A stretch of DNA of 64,000 nt from an uncultured Paracoccaceae bacterium (GTDB lineage: Bacteria > Pseudomonadota > Alphaproteobacteria > Rhodobacterales > Rhodobacteraceae): NCBI GenBank assembly GCA_937138255.1, contig CAKZOU010000047.1, positions 19,791-83,790 on the forward strand, given 5' to 3'. Both the position numbers and the translations under genes were made by a program. Positions 1-9,206 of the stretch are shown here, in pieces (position 1 is the first letter of the stretch; each line of letters starts with the position of its first letter). A model generated the notes under the pieces. That model did not search any database, was not told where the DNA came from, and saw only the letters and a list, made by a program, of their open reading frames with translations.

Positions 1-712
1 CGACCGCCTCGCCGGAATACATCACGCAAATCCGGTCGCAGGTTTCGAGCACGAGGCCAAGGTTGTGGCTGATGAACAGCATCGAGGTGCCGTATTTCTT
101 GCCGAGGTCTTTCACGAGCTGCACCACGGCGGCTTCCACGGTCACATCGAGCGCGGTGGTCGGTTCATCAAGGATCAGAAGCGCGGGCTTCGACATCAGC
201 GCCATGGCGATGACGATCCGCTGCTGCTGGCCGCCCGAAAGCTGGTGGGGATAACTCTTGAGGATGCGTTCGGGGTCGGGGAGCTTCACGTCCGTCACGA
301 CTTCCAAAGCCCGGGCATAGGCCTCTTTCTCACCGATCCCCTCGTGGATCATCGGCACTTCCATCAACTGCCGGCCGATCTTCATTGCCGGATTGAGCGA
401 AGCCATCGGCTCCTGATAGATCATCGCGATCTCTTTGCCGCGCACATCGCGGAGCTCTTCGGCGCCCATGGTGCAGAGGTCGCGGCCCTTGAACTTGATC
501 GAGCCGCCAACGATCCGGCCGTTCACGCCGAGATCCTGCATGACGCCCAGCGCGACGGTGGATTTGCCGCAGCCGGATTCGCCCACGAGGCCCAAGGCCT
601 CGCCGGGCATGATCTTTGCCGAGAAGTCCATCACGGCCGGGATTTCCCGCAGGCGGGTGAAGAACGAGATCGAGAGGCGGTCGATGTCGAGGATCGGGGT
701 GTCGTCGGTCAT
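1..712 (-). CDS. Peptide/nickel-type ABC transporter ATP-binding protein (DppD-like), 3' end cut by window
   Basis: This is the cytoplasmic ATPase subunit that powers an oligopeptide/dipeptide/nickel-family importer. About 237 codons are in view. Seen: a Walker A motif GESGCGKST near residue 44, a Q-loop region with YQEPMASLNP, the ABC signature LSGGQQQR near residue 158, Walker B LLILDEP near 178 and the switch histidine in FISHN. The MxSLNP and LSGGQQQR motifs are typical of the DppD/OppD family. The ATG at 712 lies two bases after the stop of the upstream permease gene, so the two are translationally coupled in one operon. The C-terminal OppC-type extension and any second ATPase (DppF-like) lie beyond the left edge. 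The transported substrate cannot be deduced. Confidence 0.9.
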   Translation of the reverse strand, partial: MTDDTPILDIDRLSISFFTRLREIPAVMDFSAKIMPGEALGLVGESGCGKSTVALGVMQDLGVNGRIVGGSIKFKGRDLCTMGAEELRDVRGKEIAMIYQEPMASLNPAMKIGRQLMEVPMIHEGIGEKEAYARALEVVTDVKLPDPERILKSYPHQLSGGQQQRIVIAMALMSKPALLILDEPTTALDVTVEAAVVQLVKDLGKKYGTSMLFISHNLGLVLETCDRICVMYSGEAV

Positions 713-714
713 GA

Positions 715-2169
715 TCAGTCCCTCAGGCTTTCTTCACGCAGGCCGTCGGCCAGAAGGTTGAGGCCCAAAACGAGGCTCAGCAGCGCCAGCGCAGGTGGCA
801 GGGCAGGGTGCGGATAGATCGACAGGAGCTTGCGCCCCTCGTTGATCGTCGATCCCCAGTCGGGGCTTTCCGGCGGCAGGCCGAGGCCGAAGAAGCCCAA
901 TGTCCCCAGAAGGATCGTGGTGTAGCCGATGCGCAGGCAGAAATCGACGATCAGCGGCCCGCGCGCGTTGGGCAGAATCTCCCACAGCATGATATACCAC
1001 GGGCCCTCGCCACGGGTCTGCGCCGCGGCCACATAGTCGCGGGTCGAGAGATCGAGCGTCAGGCCGCGCACGATGCGGAAGACGGTGGGCGAGTTGACGA
1101 AGACCACCGAGACAAAGACCACAAGGATGCCCGGCGGGATGTTGAAGAGGTCAAGTGCTGCGGGCAGGAAGGCCATCACCGTGCCGGGCTGAGAGATGAG
1201 CGAGAGATAGGCCCAGACCATCGCGCCGACGACGACGCCGAGGATCACGTTGCGCTTCTTCGGATCGGTGCGGAAGCGAGCGTTGAGAAACACCATCGCA
1301 AAGAGCACCGGAAAGACGAAGAGAACCGCCGCCATATAGGAGGGAATGCCGGTCATAACGATCTCGGGCGTCACCAGAAGGTAAAAGAGCAGGATCACCG
1401 GGAAGGCCAGGATCAGGTTGGCGAGGAACGACAGCACAGTGTCGAGCTTGCCGCCGTAATAGCCTGCTGGCACGCCGAGGGTGATGCCGACCATGAAGGC
1501 AAACATGGTGGCCAAGGGCGCGATCTTCACGACCTCCCAAGAGCCAAGGACCATCCGGCTAAAGACATCGCGGGCGAGGTTGTCGCCGCCCAGAAGATAG
1601 TGAGCGCCCATCGCGAAGTCTGTCGCGTTGGGAACGGCTGTGCCGGGGAGCTTGTTCTTCAGGCCCGAGACCTGCGACAACGGATCATGGGTCGCGATCA
1701 TCCCGCCGACCGACGAGAAAAAGGCGGTATAGACCCAGAACATGACGATGCCGAAACCGATCATGCCGACGGTCGAGTCAAAGAGTTTGCCGTATAGCCC
1801 CAGCCGCCGCTTGTAGCGGATCGAGACTGCATAAGTGGCCACAAGCGCGATCCAGACGGGCGTGAGCTGTTTCGAGACAGCGCCGACGATACCGGCCTTC
1901 CCATAGGGCGCGACCACGCCACCAACGAGATAGCCAAGAACGATCAGGATCAGCGCCCACAAGAGATACTGCGGTGCACGCTCAATGAGGCCGGTCACGC
2001 CGCCCCGCCGCGACAGGCGGCCATCGGGTAGGGTCTGGGCACGATAGGGCTCGACGACAAGCGAGGCGAGGATTTGCAGAACCACGGCAATGGCGAAGAG
2101 GCCCGCCGCCACCACGAGGGCGGGATTGAGGATGGTTCCGAGCGATCCGGTCCAGGTTAGGTTGTCCAT
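715..2169 (-). CDS. ABC transporter permease, DppC-like, with long N-terminal extension
   Basis: Inner-membrane permease subunit of a peptide/nickel-family importer, 484 aa. The C-terminal half is a normal DppC-type permease with several membrane segments and the EAA loop that docks to the ATPase (around DYVAAAQTRGEGPWYIMLWE), ending with the GLGLPPESPDWG stretch usual in the family. DppC proteins are usually about 300 aa. Here roughly 180 extra N-terminal residues carry additional hydrophobic helices (for example around residues 12-38 and 68-92) before the family core. The gene lies 10 nt downstream of the DppB-like permease and 2 nt upstream of the ATPase start, so it belongs to the same operon. 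The family assignment is firm; the role of the extension is unknown. Confidence 0.88.
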   Translation of the reverse strand: MDNLTWTGSLGTILNPALVVAAGLFAIAVVLQILASLVVEPYRAQTLPDGRLSRRGGVTGLIERAPQYLLWALILIVLGYLVGGVVAPYGKAGIVGAVSKQLTPVWIALVATYAVSIRYKRRLGLYGKLFDSTVGMIGFGIVMFWVYTAFFSSVGGMIATHDPLSQVSGLKNKLPGTAVPNATDFAMGAHYLLGGDNLARDVFSRMVLGSWEVVKIAPLATMFAFMVGITLGVPAGYYGGKLDTVLSFLANLILAFPVILLFYLLVTPEIVMTGIPSYMAAVLFVFPVLFAMVFLNARFRTDPKKRNVILGVVVGAMVWAYLSLISQPGTVMAFLPAALDLFNIPPGILVVFVSVVFVNSPTVFRIVRGLTLDLSTRDYVAAAQTRGEGPWYIMLWEILPNARGPLIVDFCLRIGYTTILLGTLGFFGLGLPPESPDWGSTINEGRKLLSIYPHPALPPALALLSLVLGLNLLADGLREESLRD

Positions 2170-2179
2170 AGCGCTCTCC

Positions 2180-3226
2180 TCACGATATCCGGATGCGGGG
2201 GTTGAGGAAGACGTAGCCGATATCCGAGATCAACTGCGTGGTCAGAACGACAAAGACCGAGACGACCGACACACCCAAGAGCATCTCGATATCGTTGTTG
2301 CCGGCGGCCTGCACGAGGGTCCAGCCGAAGCCCTTGAAATTGAACAGGGTCTCGACGATCACCACGCCATTCAGAAGCCACGGGAATTGCAGCATGATCA
2401 CGGTGAACGGCGCGATCAGCGCGTTTCTGAGCGCGTGTTTCAAGACGATGTTGCGGAAGCTAACACCCTTGAGGCGCGCGGTGCGGATATACTGCGCGGT
2501 CATGACCTCGGTCATTGAGGCGCGGGTCATCCGGGCGATATAGCCCATGCCATAAAGTGCCACAGTCAGAACCGGCAGGGTAAAATTGAGGAAGGTGATA
2601 TCTTCCATGGCGCTCGTGGCCGAACCGTTGAACCATTTCAGGCCCACGGCGGACGAGGCAAAGACGGTGATGAAGATCACGCCCGAAACGTATTCCGGCG
2701 TGGCGGTGGTGACGATCGAGACGGTCGAAAGGCTGCGGTCAAGGCGCGAGCCTTCGCGCATTCCGGCAAGAACACCGATGATCAATGCGGACGGCACCAT
2801 GACCAGCATGACCCATCCCATAAGCTTGCCGGTCTGGCTCAGGCGCGTCAGAACGATCTTGGAAACATCTTCCTTGAACACCGTCGAGAACCCCCAGTCG
2901 CCCTGAAGGATGCCACAGAACCGCGGGGCGGCCTCGGGATCAACGCCGGGGCGCAGGCAACGGCTGCGGGTCTCGCCATCGGCCCCCTCGATCACATAGC
3001 CGGGCAAGACGCCAAGCCACTCGCCGTATTTGACGAAATCGGCGCGGTCATAGCCGCGGTTGGAAAGCCATGTCTGGACCTGCTCGTCCGACATCCGGGC
3101 GTTGCCTTGGGTTTTGGCGAGTTTTTCGAGGTTTGGTTCTAGGTTCGTCAAAACGAACACGACGAATGTCAGACAAAGCGCCGTGAGGATCATGACCCCG
3201 AAGCGGCGCAAGACAAAAAGGCCCAT
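2180..3226 (-). CDS. ABC transporter permease, DppB-like
   Basis: First permease subunit of the importer, 348 aa. It begins with the family's usual N-terminal helix (FVLRRFGVMILTALCLTFVVFVL), followed by a large periplasmic loop of about 90 residues that includes two cysteines (SRCLRPG and RFCGILQ). The transmembrane core has the EAA-type segment TAQYIRTARLKGVSFRNIVL and the GVVIVETLFNFKGFG stretch typical of DppB/OppB. The length is close to the family norm of about 310-340 aa. It lies between the binding-protein gene and the second permease. The two cysteines may form a disulfide in the periplasmic loop, which is inference. Confidence 0.9.
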   Translation of the reverse strand: MGLFVLRRFGVMILTALCLTFVVFVLTNLEPNLEKLAKTQGNARMSDEQVQTWLSNRGYDRADFVKYGEWLGVLPGYVIEGADGETRSRCLRPGVDPEAAPRFCGILQGDWGFSTVFKEDVSKIVLTRLSQTGKLMGWVMLVMVPSALIIGVLAGMREGSRLDRSLSTVSIVTTATPEYVSGVIFITVFASSAVGLKWFNGSATSAMEDITFLNFTLPVLTVALYGMGYIARMTRASMTEVMTAQYIRTARLKGVSFRNIVLKHALRNALIAPFTVIMLQFPWLLNGVVIVETLFNFKGFGWTLVQAAGNNDIEMLLGVSVVSVFVVLTTQLISDIGYVFLNPRIRIS

Positions 3227-3251
3227 GGAGCTTCCCTTGTCGTTCGCAGTT

Positions 3252-3325
3252 TAGGCCACCGTTTCGGGTGGCCGTTAATGCCATACGTCCGGCAGGGCCG
3301 GAGCGCCCCCGCAAAAGCGGGGGCG
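3252..3325 (-). other. Cluster of intercistronic hairpins between binding-protein and permease genes
   Basis: The 112-nt gap between the binding-protein stop and the permease start contains three inverted repeats. A 9-bp stem CGCCCCCGC/GCGGGGGCG with a 4-nt loop lies at 3304-3325. A 7-bp stem GGCCACC/GGTGGCC lies at 3255-3274. A short CCGGC/GCCGG stem lies between them. No U-run follows on the minus strand, so these do not look like a full intrinsic terminator. Such hairpins commonly stabilise the upstream mRNA or attenuate read-through, so that the binding protein is made in excess over the membrane subunits. That role is inference. Confidence 0.55.
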
Positions 3326-3338
3326 ACACGCGGTTTTC

Positions 3339-5000
3339 TTAGGCCGAGAAAGCCAGCTTGTAAGCGTGGATCTCGAAGCTGGGGTGCATACCCGCACCCA
3401 CAACACCCGGACGGAAGTTCCGGTAGAGCTTGCGCCAGAAGGGTTGGATGATCACGGCGTCGTTGCGGAACAACGTTTCGATCTCGGCCATCACTTCGCG
3501 GCGGGCATCGGCGTCGGCCAACGACATGGCCTTGGCAAGAAGCGTGTCGAACTCGGGGTTCGAATAGGCCGCTTCGTTCCATGCTTCGCCCGAACGATAA
3601 GCCAGAGCAAGAACTTGAACGCCCAGCGGACGGTGGTTCCATTCGGTGGCCGAGAAGGGGAACTTGTCCCAGTCGTTCCAGAAGGTTGAACCGGGCATGA
3701 TCGTCCGTTTGATGTTGGCGCCCGCATCGCGGATCTGGGCGGCAACTGCGTCGCCCGAGTTCCGGTTGAAGTCGTCATCGAGGGTGATCAGCTCGAACTC
3801 GTAGTCTCCCATGCCGGCTTCGTCGAGAAGCGCCTTGGTGCCCGAGGGGTCGAATGTCGGACGGCCGATGTCGGCATATTCCGGGTGGACCGGGGCGACG
3901 TGGTGGTTGTCGGCCTCGGTGCCGCGGCCCGAATAGCCAAGCTCGAGAACCACACCGTTATTCACGGCCTGGCTCAGGGCCTGACGCACGCGGACATCGG
4001 CATAGGGCGCTACGCCATCAACTTCGGTCTTCTGATTGAAGCGGAAGACGAGGGTCGCGCCGGTGGTCACGTCCGACTGCTCCCAGCCGATCGCCGAGGC
4101 GATGTCGAGGAATTCGCCGACGTTCTCATAGAGCATGTCGACTTCGTCGGATTCGATCGCGGCCATCCAGGCGGCCGGGTCGGTGCCGTAGTCGATGAAC
4201 TCGATGCGATCGAGATAGGCGCCGCCGATGCCTTCGGCCGAGTGGCCCCACCAGGTGTGGCCCTCGTTGCGGACGAGAACGGCCTTCACGCCAACCTCGA
4301 GCGATTCCAACCTGTAGGGGCCGGTGCCGAGCGAGTCTGCGACCATGGTTTCAGGGTTGTGGCTGGGGTGAACCACGGCAGCCGGATAGTCGGCCATGCC
4401 AACCATGACGGTGATGTCGGAGGCGGGCAGGTTCAGCTGAACGGTCATGTCGTCAAGCTTGACGATCGCGCGGTCACGGGCCTTGCCGGTCTCGGCGTCG
4501 ATGAGCGAGGACATACGGCCCGCCATCGAGTTGCCTTCAACGGCCTTGTCGCACCAGTAGTTGAGGATCCAGACAACGTTGTCGGCGTTGAACGCTTCGC
4601 CGTTGTTCCAGGTCACGCCGGGGCGGACATGAAGGGTATATTGCGACGCATCGTCGTTGGCTTCCCAGCCTTCCAGCAGCATGCCGCGCATCGAGCCGTC
4701 GCTGTTGACCTCGACGAGATACTCGAGCCAGCCCCGAGCCACGTTGCCAAGATAGGACCAGTCAAACGTGCGCGGATCTTTCATCGCAACCACGTTTTGC
4801 TGGATGCGCATGGTTCCGCCTTGAGCAGCGGTCGCGGCGGCAGCGGGCGCCTTGAGGCCCAGAAGGCCATAGGCGGCAGTGGCGGTAACGCCAAGAGCGG
4901 TGGCGCGGGTCATGAACTCGCGGCGGCTCAGCTTACCTGCGCGCTCTTCCTCGGCATACATCAATGCAGCCGGATGAAGCGCAGAGTTAAATTGGGTCAT
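3339..5000 (-). CDS. ABC transporter substrate-binding protein (SBP family 5), Tat-exported
   Basis: Periplasmic solute-binding protein of the adjacent importer, 553 aa, within the size range of family 5 (DppA/OppA/NikA). The ATG at 5000 has a good AGGGAGAA ribosome site. A reading frame continues upstream to 5141 but has no such site. Residues 25-30 form a twin-arginine motif SRREFM, followed by a hydrophobic stretch and an Ala-rich cleavage region, so the protein should be exported folded by Tat. The mature part has family-5 features such as LHVRPGVTWNNGEAF and a DNVVWILNYW helix. It is the first gene of the transporter operon and lies about 200 nt downstream of an AraC-type regulator on the same strand. 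The ligand is not identifiable from sequence alone. Confidence 0.9.
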   Translation of the reverse strand: MTQFNSALHPAALMYAEEERAGKLSRREFMTRATALGVTATAAYGLLGLKAPAAAATAAQGGTMRIQQNVVAMKDPRTFDWSYLGNVARGWLEYLVEVNSDGSMRGMLLEGWEANDDASQYTLHVRPGVTWNNGEAFNADNVVWILNYWCDKAVEGNSMAGRMSSLIDAETGKARDRAIVKLDDMTVQLNLPASDITVMVGMADYPAAVVHPSHNPETMVADSLGTGPYRLESLEVGVKAVLVRNEGHTWWGHSAEGIGGAYLDRIEFIDYGTDPAAWMAAIESDEVDMLYENVGEFLDIASAIGWEQSDVTTGATLVFRFNQKTEVDGVAPYADVRVRQALSQAVNNGVVLELGYSGRGTEADNHHVAPVHPEYADIGRPTFDPSGTKALLDEAGMGDYEFELITLDDDFNRNSGDAVAAQIRDAGANIKRTIMPGSTFWNDWDKFPFSATEWNHRPLGVQVLALAYRSGEAWNEAAYSNPEFDTLLAKAMSLADADARREVMAEIETLFRNDAVIIQPFWRKLYRNFRPGVVGAGMHPSFEIHAYKLAFSA

Positions 5001-5207
5001 TCTTTTCTCCCTGAATTTGTTTTCCGATGGTGGCAAAGCTGAGCGCGCCACGTCCTCCCTGCGCGCCGGGCCTCCGATCAGGAACCATCGTCGGCCTTTT
5101 TGGCGGTGGGTCAATAGTTGGTTTCGGCAATAACTGCGCAATTTGCGACATGCCCTGCCGGCGGGTGGGGCAAATAGTGCACGATTACGGGGTTGCTGAA
5201 AGGGAGT

Positions 5208-6038
5208 TCAGAGGCGCTGAACAGCCACGCCGGAGCGGCGGAAACCGGTTGGAGTTTGGCCGGTCGCTTGCTGGAAGCTGCGGGTGAAATAAGCAGCCGA
5301 GGTATAGCCAAGCGACTGTGCGATGTCTTGTACTGGCGTGCTCGTCTCGCGAAGAAGGAGGCGGGCCTCGTAAAGCACACGGTCGTTGAGAAGGCGCAAC
5401 GCAGAACGACCACTGGTCGACCGGCAGCACCGCGTCAGATGGGTTGGCGTCACGCCCAGATCGGCGGCGTAGTCGGCGATCCCCTTGTGCTTGCGAAAGT
5501 CGCGCTCGACGAGATCGGAAAAGGCCGCGACCAGCCGGGCCGAGGCGGTGCGGCTGCGATCGGTCGCGGGATCGGTTGGGTGGTTTGCGACTTGACGTTC
5601 GAAGAAGACAGACAAAAGGCCCACGTGGTGCTGCGCCGCGCGCGCCTGTCCCGACTTGTCGGAAATGATCTCACGCTCAAGAGCATCGAAAATGCCGGCG
5701 AGTTCCTTTTGGGCGATGACGTCGCGCAAGCGAAGATGCACCGGCTCGTCCGGCCAATCCTCGACCATCGAGGCTGGAATTGCGAGCATTTGAGCGAAAA
5801 CGGATGGTCCGACCTCAAAGCCATACATGGTCCGAGCGGGAATAAAGATCAGGTTGTTGGGCCCATAACCCGAGGTCAGGCCGGCCACCGTAATCCGGCC
5901 TTGCCCTTTCGCTACAAACAAAAGCCGCGGGGCGCTGTGGCTGCGCATGGCTTCTGTTCGCCAGCGCCCATTGGTCGGATTTTGGGCGAGAGCGGTCAGG
6001 GTCACACGGTTGGCAGGGTCAGGTAGAATGTCTAGCAT
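5208..6038 (-). CDS. AraC family transcriptional regulator
   Basis: DNA-binding regulator of about 276 aa. The N-terminal half resembles the cupin-like sensory domain of AraC proteins (LLFVAKGQGRITVAG, FIPARTMYGFEVG). The C-terminal 100 residues carry the two helix-turn-helix units of the AraC/XylS family: ADYAADLGVTPTHLTRCCR, then VQDIAQSLGYTSAAYFTRSF and the closing GQTPTGFRR. The start is taken at the ATG at 6038; a TTG at 6092 would add 18 residues of unlikely sequence. The gene precedes the ABC importer on the same strand, with a 200-nt gap that could hold the importer promoter. The simplest reading is that it controls that importer, but this is inferred from position only. Confidence 0.85.
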   Translation of the reverse strand: MLDILPDPANRVTLTALAQNPTNGRWRTEAMRSHSAPRLLFVAKGQGRITVAGLTSGYGPNNLIFIPARTMYGFEVGPSVFAQMLAIPASMVEDWPDEPVHLRLRDVIAQKELAGIFDALEREIISDKSGQARAAQHHVGLLSVFFERQVANHPTDPATDRSRTASARLVAAFSDLVERDFRKHKGIADYAADLGVTPTHLTRCCRSTSGRSALRLLNDRVLYEARLLLRETSTPVQDIAQSLGYTSAAYFTRSFQQATGQTPTGFRRSGVAVQRL

Positions 6039-6143
6039 TTGGCGGCTCTTGTTCGATTTCTGCAAGAATGCAGGGTTCTTGGCCGGCAACAATGACGAAA
6101 ATATGAAGTTTTTGCAGATTCCTGTGGGTGAACCTGTGGATAA

Positions 6144-7001
6144 CTACGGTATTGCCCGCCAGTCCTTCATCCGAGCGCGAAACCAGGTCCGTTGACGCTT
6201 GGCATATTGCCGTGAGGCAATGATCGCGGCCTCACGCGCTTGGTCGAGCGATGTCTCACCCTTGAGGTGGGCTATAAGCTCTGGCGCTCCGATTGCCTTG
6301 GACGACAGCAGGGCCGGATCCCAATGCGGCAGCATGGCCCGCGCCTCGTCAAGCGCGCCCATCGAAAGCATCTGGTCAAACCGGCGGGCGATGCGGTCGT
6401 TGAGCCAATCGGTGCCGACCTGCATGACGAGGGGGACCGTGGATCCAAGCGCTAGAAGCGGGGCGGGCGTGTCGGCTTGCCAGTCGGCTATGCCCCGCCC
6501 GGTCGCCCGGAGCACTTCCCAGGCACGCTGAACACGGGCACGGTTGTTGAGGTCGAGGGCGTCTCGTGTCCGAGGATCAAGGCCGGTGATCAGGTCGGGT
6601 AGGGGAAGGCTATCCGCTTCCAGCCTCACTTCGGACGGTGTTGGCGGGATCTCTGCCAAGCCCTCGGTAAGCGCTCGGAAATAGAGCCCTGTCCCGCCGA
6701 CGATGATCGGCCGGTCAGGCCCGCGCAAAAGCCCTTCCACATCCCGCAGCCAATGGCCCACGGAATAGAGGGCATCAAAAGGGACGTGACCATAAAGAGC
6801 GTGTGGCGCGATCGACAGCTCATCCGGGCTGGGCCGCGCGGTCAGGATGCGCCAGCCATCAAAGACCTGAAGCGCATCGGCATTGATGATGATGCCGCCG
6901 CTCTCGGCCGCGATCGCCAGCGCCAGCGCCGATTTTCCCGAAGCGGTCGGCCCGGCGATGAGCACAGGTTTGTCGACAGGGATGTTCTTTGGGTCGATCA
7001 C
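6144..7001 (-). CDS. miaA: tRNA dimethylallyltransferase (MiaA)
   Basis: Transfers the dimethylallyl group of DMAPP to N6 of A37 in tRNAs that read codons starting with U. Seen: the P-loop [15 protein letters not shown] near the N-terminus, [19 protein letters not shown] (tRNA and substrate contact region), [18 protein letters not shown], and the C-terminal [13 protein letters not shown], all MiaA hallmarks. The GTG at 7001 is preferred because it has an AAGG site 8 nt upstream and gives 285 aa, close to the length I expect in this group. An in-frame ATG at 7085 would add 28 residues with a poor ribosome site. The gene is divergent from pyrH. Confidence 0.93.
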   Translation of the reverse strand: MIDPKNIPVDKPVLIAGPTASGKSALALAIAAESGGIIINADALQVFDGWRILTARPSPDELSIAPHALYGHVPFDALYSVGHWLRDVEGLLRGPDRPIIVGGTGLYFRALTEGLAEIPPTPSEVRLEADSLPLPDLITGLDPRTRDALDLNNRARVQRAWEVLRATGRGIADWQADTPAPLLALGSTVPLVMQVGTDWLNDRIARRFDQMLSMGALDEARAMLPHWDPALLSSKAIGAPELIAHLKGETSLDQAREAAIIASRQYAKRQRTWFRARMKDWRAIP

Positions 7002-7130
7002 GAGCAGGCCTTCGTCTGGCGGTCGCGCGCTTGGGTTGCATTTTCCGGCGCGCTTGGCATTGAACACGCCGCTCTTTTCCGACATTTTGCCGCGCAACGA
7101 AAGACTCCCAGCAAAAAGAGAGACCCGCGG

Positions 7131-7856
7131 ATGAGCGACAGTGACCAGACGACCTTCAAACGCGTGATGCTCAAGATCTCGGGCGAGGCCCTAATGGGGG
7201 ATCAGGGGTTTGGTCTGCATCCGCCAACGGTCGAGCGGATCGCTCAGGAGGTGAAGTCGGTTCACGATATGGGCGTCGAGATCTGTATGGTGATCGGCGG
7301 CGGCAACATCTTCCGCGGGCTTCAGGGCTCGGCGCAGGGGATGGAGCGGACCACGGCCGATTATATGGGAATGTTGGCCACGGTGATGAACGCGCTGGCT
7401 ATGCAGTCGGCTCTCGAGGCTGTGGGCGTCTTCACCCGCGTGATCTCGGCCATTCCGATGGATCAGGTCTGCGAGCCCTATATCCGCCGCCGCGCCGTGC
7501 GCCACCTCGAGAAGAAGCGGGTCTGCATCTTTGCGGCCGGCACCGGCAATCCCTATTTCACCACCGACACCGCCGCCGCGCTGCGCGCCACGGAAATGTC
7601 GTGCGAGGCGATCTTCATGGGCAAGCAGGTTGACGGCATATATGACAGCGACCCCAAGAAGAACGCGCAAGCCAAGCGATTTGACCGGATCAGCTATGAC
7701 GAGGTTCTGGCCAAGAATCTCAAGGTGATGGATGCCTCCGCAATCGCGCTCTGCCGCGACAACAAAATGCCGCTCATCGTCTTTTCGCTGGACGAACCGG
7801 GCGGGTTCAAGGGCATCATGGCGGGCAAAGGCACCTATACAACTGTGCACGGTTGA
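7131..7856 (+). CDS. pyrH: UMP kinase (PyrH)
   Basis: Phosphorylates UMP to UDP in pyrimidine nucleotide synthesis; hexameric cytosolic enzyme of the amino-acid-kinase fold. The length of 241 aa is the family norm. Motifs: [13 protein letters not shown] at the N-terminus (phosphate-binding lysine), [25 protein letters not shown], and [19 protein letters not shown]. The ATG at 7131 follows an AGAGAG site. A longer open frame runs upstream to 6753, but that part overlaps miaA on the other strand and is not PyrH-like. It opens the large envelope/translation cluster. In many bacteria rpsB-tsf directly precede it; here they are about 50 kb away. Confidence 0.96.
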   Translation: MSDSDQTTFKRVMLKISGEALMGDQGFGLHPPTVERIAQEVKSVHDMGVEICMVIGGGNIFRGLQGSAQGMERTTADYMGMLATVMNALAMQSALEAVGVFTRVISAIPMDQVCEPYIRRRAVRHLEKKRVCIFAAGTGNPYFTTDTAAALRATEMSCEAIFMGKQVDGIYDSDPKKNAQAKRFDRISYDEVLAKNLKVMDASAIALCRDNKMPLIVFSLDEPGGFKGIMAGKGTYTTVHG

Positions 7857-7897
7857 CGTTATAGGATCGCAACTTTCGCAAGACCGGGACGACCAAG

Positions 7898-8461
7898 ATG
7901 GCTGACGAATTCGAACTCGACACTGATGATCTCCAGCGCCGGATGGACGGCGCGATCCACGCGCTGCGGACGGAATTCGCCTCACTCCGCACCGGCCGAG
8001 CCTCTGGCTCGATGCTCGAGCCTATTTCGGTCGATGCCTATGGCCAGATGACCCCGATCAACCAGCTCGGGACGATCAACGTCCCCGAACCGCGGATGGT
8101 GACCATCAACGTCTGGGACAAGGGCATGGTCGGCAAGGTCGAGAAGGCGATCCGCGAGTCTGGTCTTGGGATCAACCCGCAGCTCAACGGCACGATCATC
8201 ATGCTGCCGATCCCCGAGCTGAACGAAGAACGCCGCCGCGAGCTGACCAAGGTCGCTGGCAACTATGCCGAACACGCCCGCGTTGCCATTCGCAACCTGC
8301 GCCGCGACGGTATGGATCAGGTCAAGAAGGCCAAGGCCGACGGCCTGTCGGAGGACGACCAGAAATTCTGGGAAGGTGAGGTTCAGGAACTGACCGACAA
8401 GTATATCAAGATCGTCGATCAGACCCTCGAGACCAAGCAGGCCGAGATCATGCAGGTCTGA
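7898..8461 (+). CDS. frr: Ribosome recycling factor (Frr)
   Basis: Works with EF-G to split post-termination ribosomes. The protein is 187 aa, as expected for bacterial RRF (about 185). Characteristic segments are [52 protein letters not shown] and the C-terminal helix ending in [22 protein letters not shown]. It lies 41 nt after pyrH and 21 nt before uppS, in the conserved pyrH-frr-uppS-cdsA order. Confidence 0.96.
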   Translation: MADEFELDTDDLQRRMDGAIHALRTEFASLRTGRASGSMLEPISVDAYGQMTPINQLGTINVPEPRMVTINVWDKGMVGKVEKAIRESGLGINPQLNGTIIMLPIPELNEERRRELTKVAGNYAEHARVAIRNLRRDGMDQVKKAKADGLSEDDQKFWEGEVQELTDKYIKIVDQTLETKQAEIMQV

Positions 8462-8482
8462 CCTGCGCAGTTTGGAGGCCAG

Positions 8483-9205
8483 ATGGCCGAGACAACCGAG
8501 GCGAAAGGCCCGCGCCATGTTGCCGTCATCATGGACGGGAACGGCCGATGGGCGCAGAAGCGGGGCCGCCCCCGCTTGTTTGGCCACCACGCGGGCGCCC
8601 GCCGGGTGCGCGAGATCGTCGAGGCCTGCCCGGCGCTTGGCGTCAAATACCTGACCGTTTTTGCCTTTTCGACCGAGAACTGGAAGCGCACCCAGACCGA
8701 GGTTGCGGGTCTGATGAAGCTCTTCCGCCGCTACATCGAGAAAGAGCAGCGCGCGCTGGTCGAGGCGGGCGTACGGGTTCGGTTTATCGGGGATCGCGTG
8801 AAACTCGAGGACAAGCTCGTCGCGCTGATGGACGAGCTCGAGCTTCTGACCGCACACAACGATCTCATTCATCTGACCATCGCCATCAATTACGGCGGCC
8901 GCGACGAGGTTACGCGCGCGGCCAAGCGGATGGCCTTCGAGGTTCAGGCAGGACGGCTTCAACCTGAGGATGTCGATGCCGAAACGCTGGCGCGGTTCCT
9001 CGACACCCATGTGTTGCCCGACCCCGACCTCGTGATCCGCACCTCGGGCGAGGCCCGGATTTCGAATTTCCTTCTCTGGCAGTCGGCCTATTCCGAATAC
9101 GAATTTGTTGATACGCTCTGGCCGGATTTCACCGCTGAAGAGTTTGGCAGGATCGTCGGAAACTATGCGACCCGCGACCGGCGGTTCGGCGCGGTGAAGG
9201 CCTGA
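8483..9205 (+). CDS. uppS: Isoprenyl transferase / undecaprenyl diphosphate synthase (UppS)
   Basis: Condenses isopentenyl diphosphate units in cis onto farnesyl diphosphate to make the C55 lipid carrier for peptidoglycan and O-antigen. The family motifs are all present: VIMDGNGRWAQKRG (catalytic Asp and diphosphate binding), GHHAGARRVREIVEAC, TVFAFSTENWKR, NYGGRDEVTRA and the closing DLVIRTSGEARISNFLLWQSAYSEYEF-type block. The length of 240 aa is typical. A GGAGG site precedes the ATG. The stop lies one base before the cdsA start. Confidence 0.96.
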   Translation: MAETTEAKGPRHVAVIMDGNGRWAQKRGRPRLFGHHAGARRVREIVEACPALGVKYLTVFAFSTENWKRTQTEVAGLMKLFRRYIEKEQRALVEAGVRVRFIGDRVKLEDKLVALMDELELLTAHNDLIHLTIAINYGGRDEVTRAAKRMAFEVQAGRLQPEDVDAETLARFLDTHVLPDPDLVIRTSGEARISNFLLWQSAYSEYEFVDTLWPDFTAEEFGRIVGNYATRDRRFGAVKA

Positions 9206-9206
9206 T

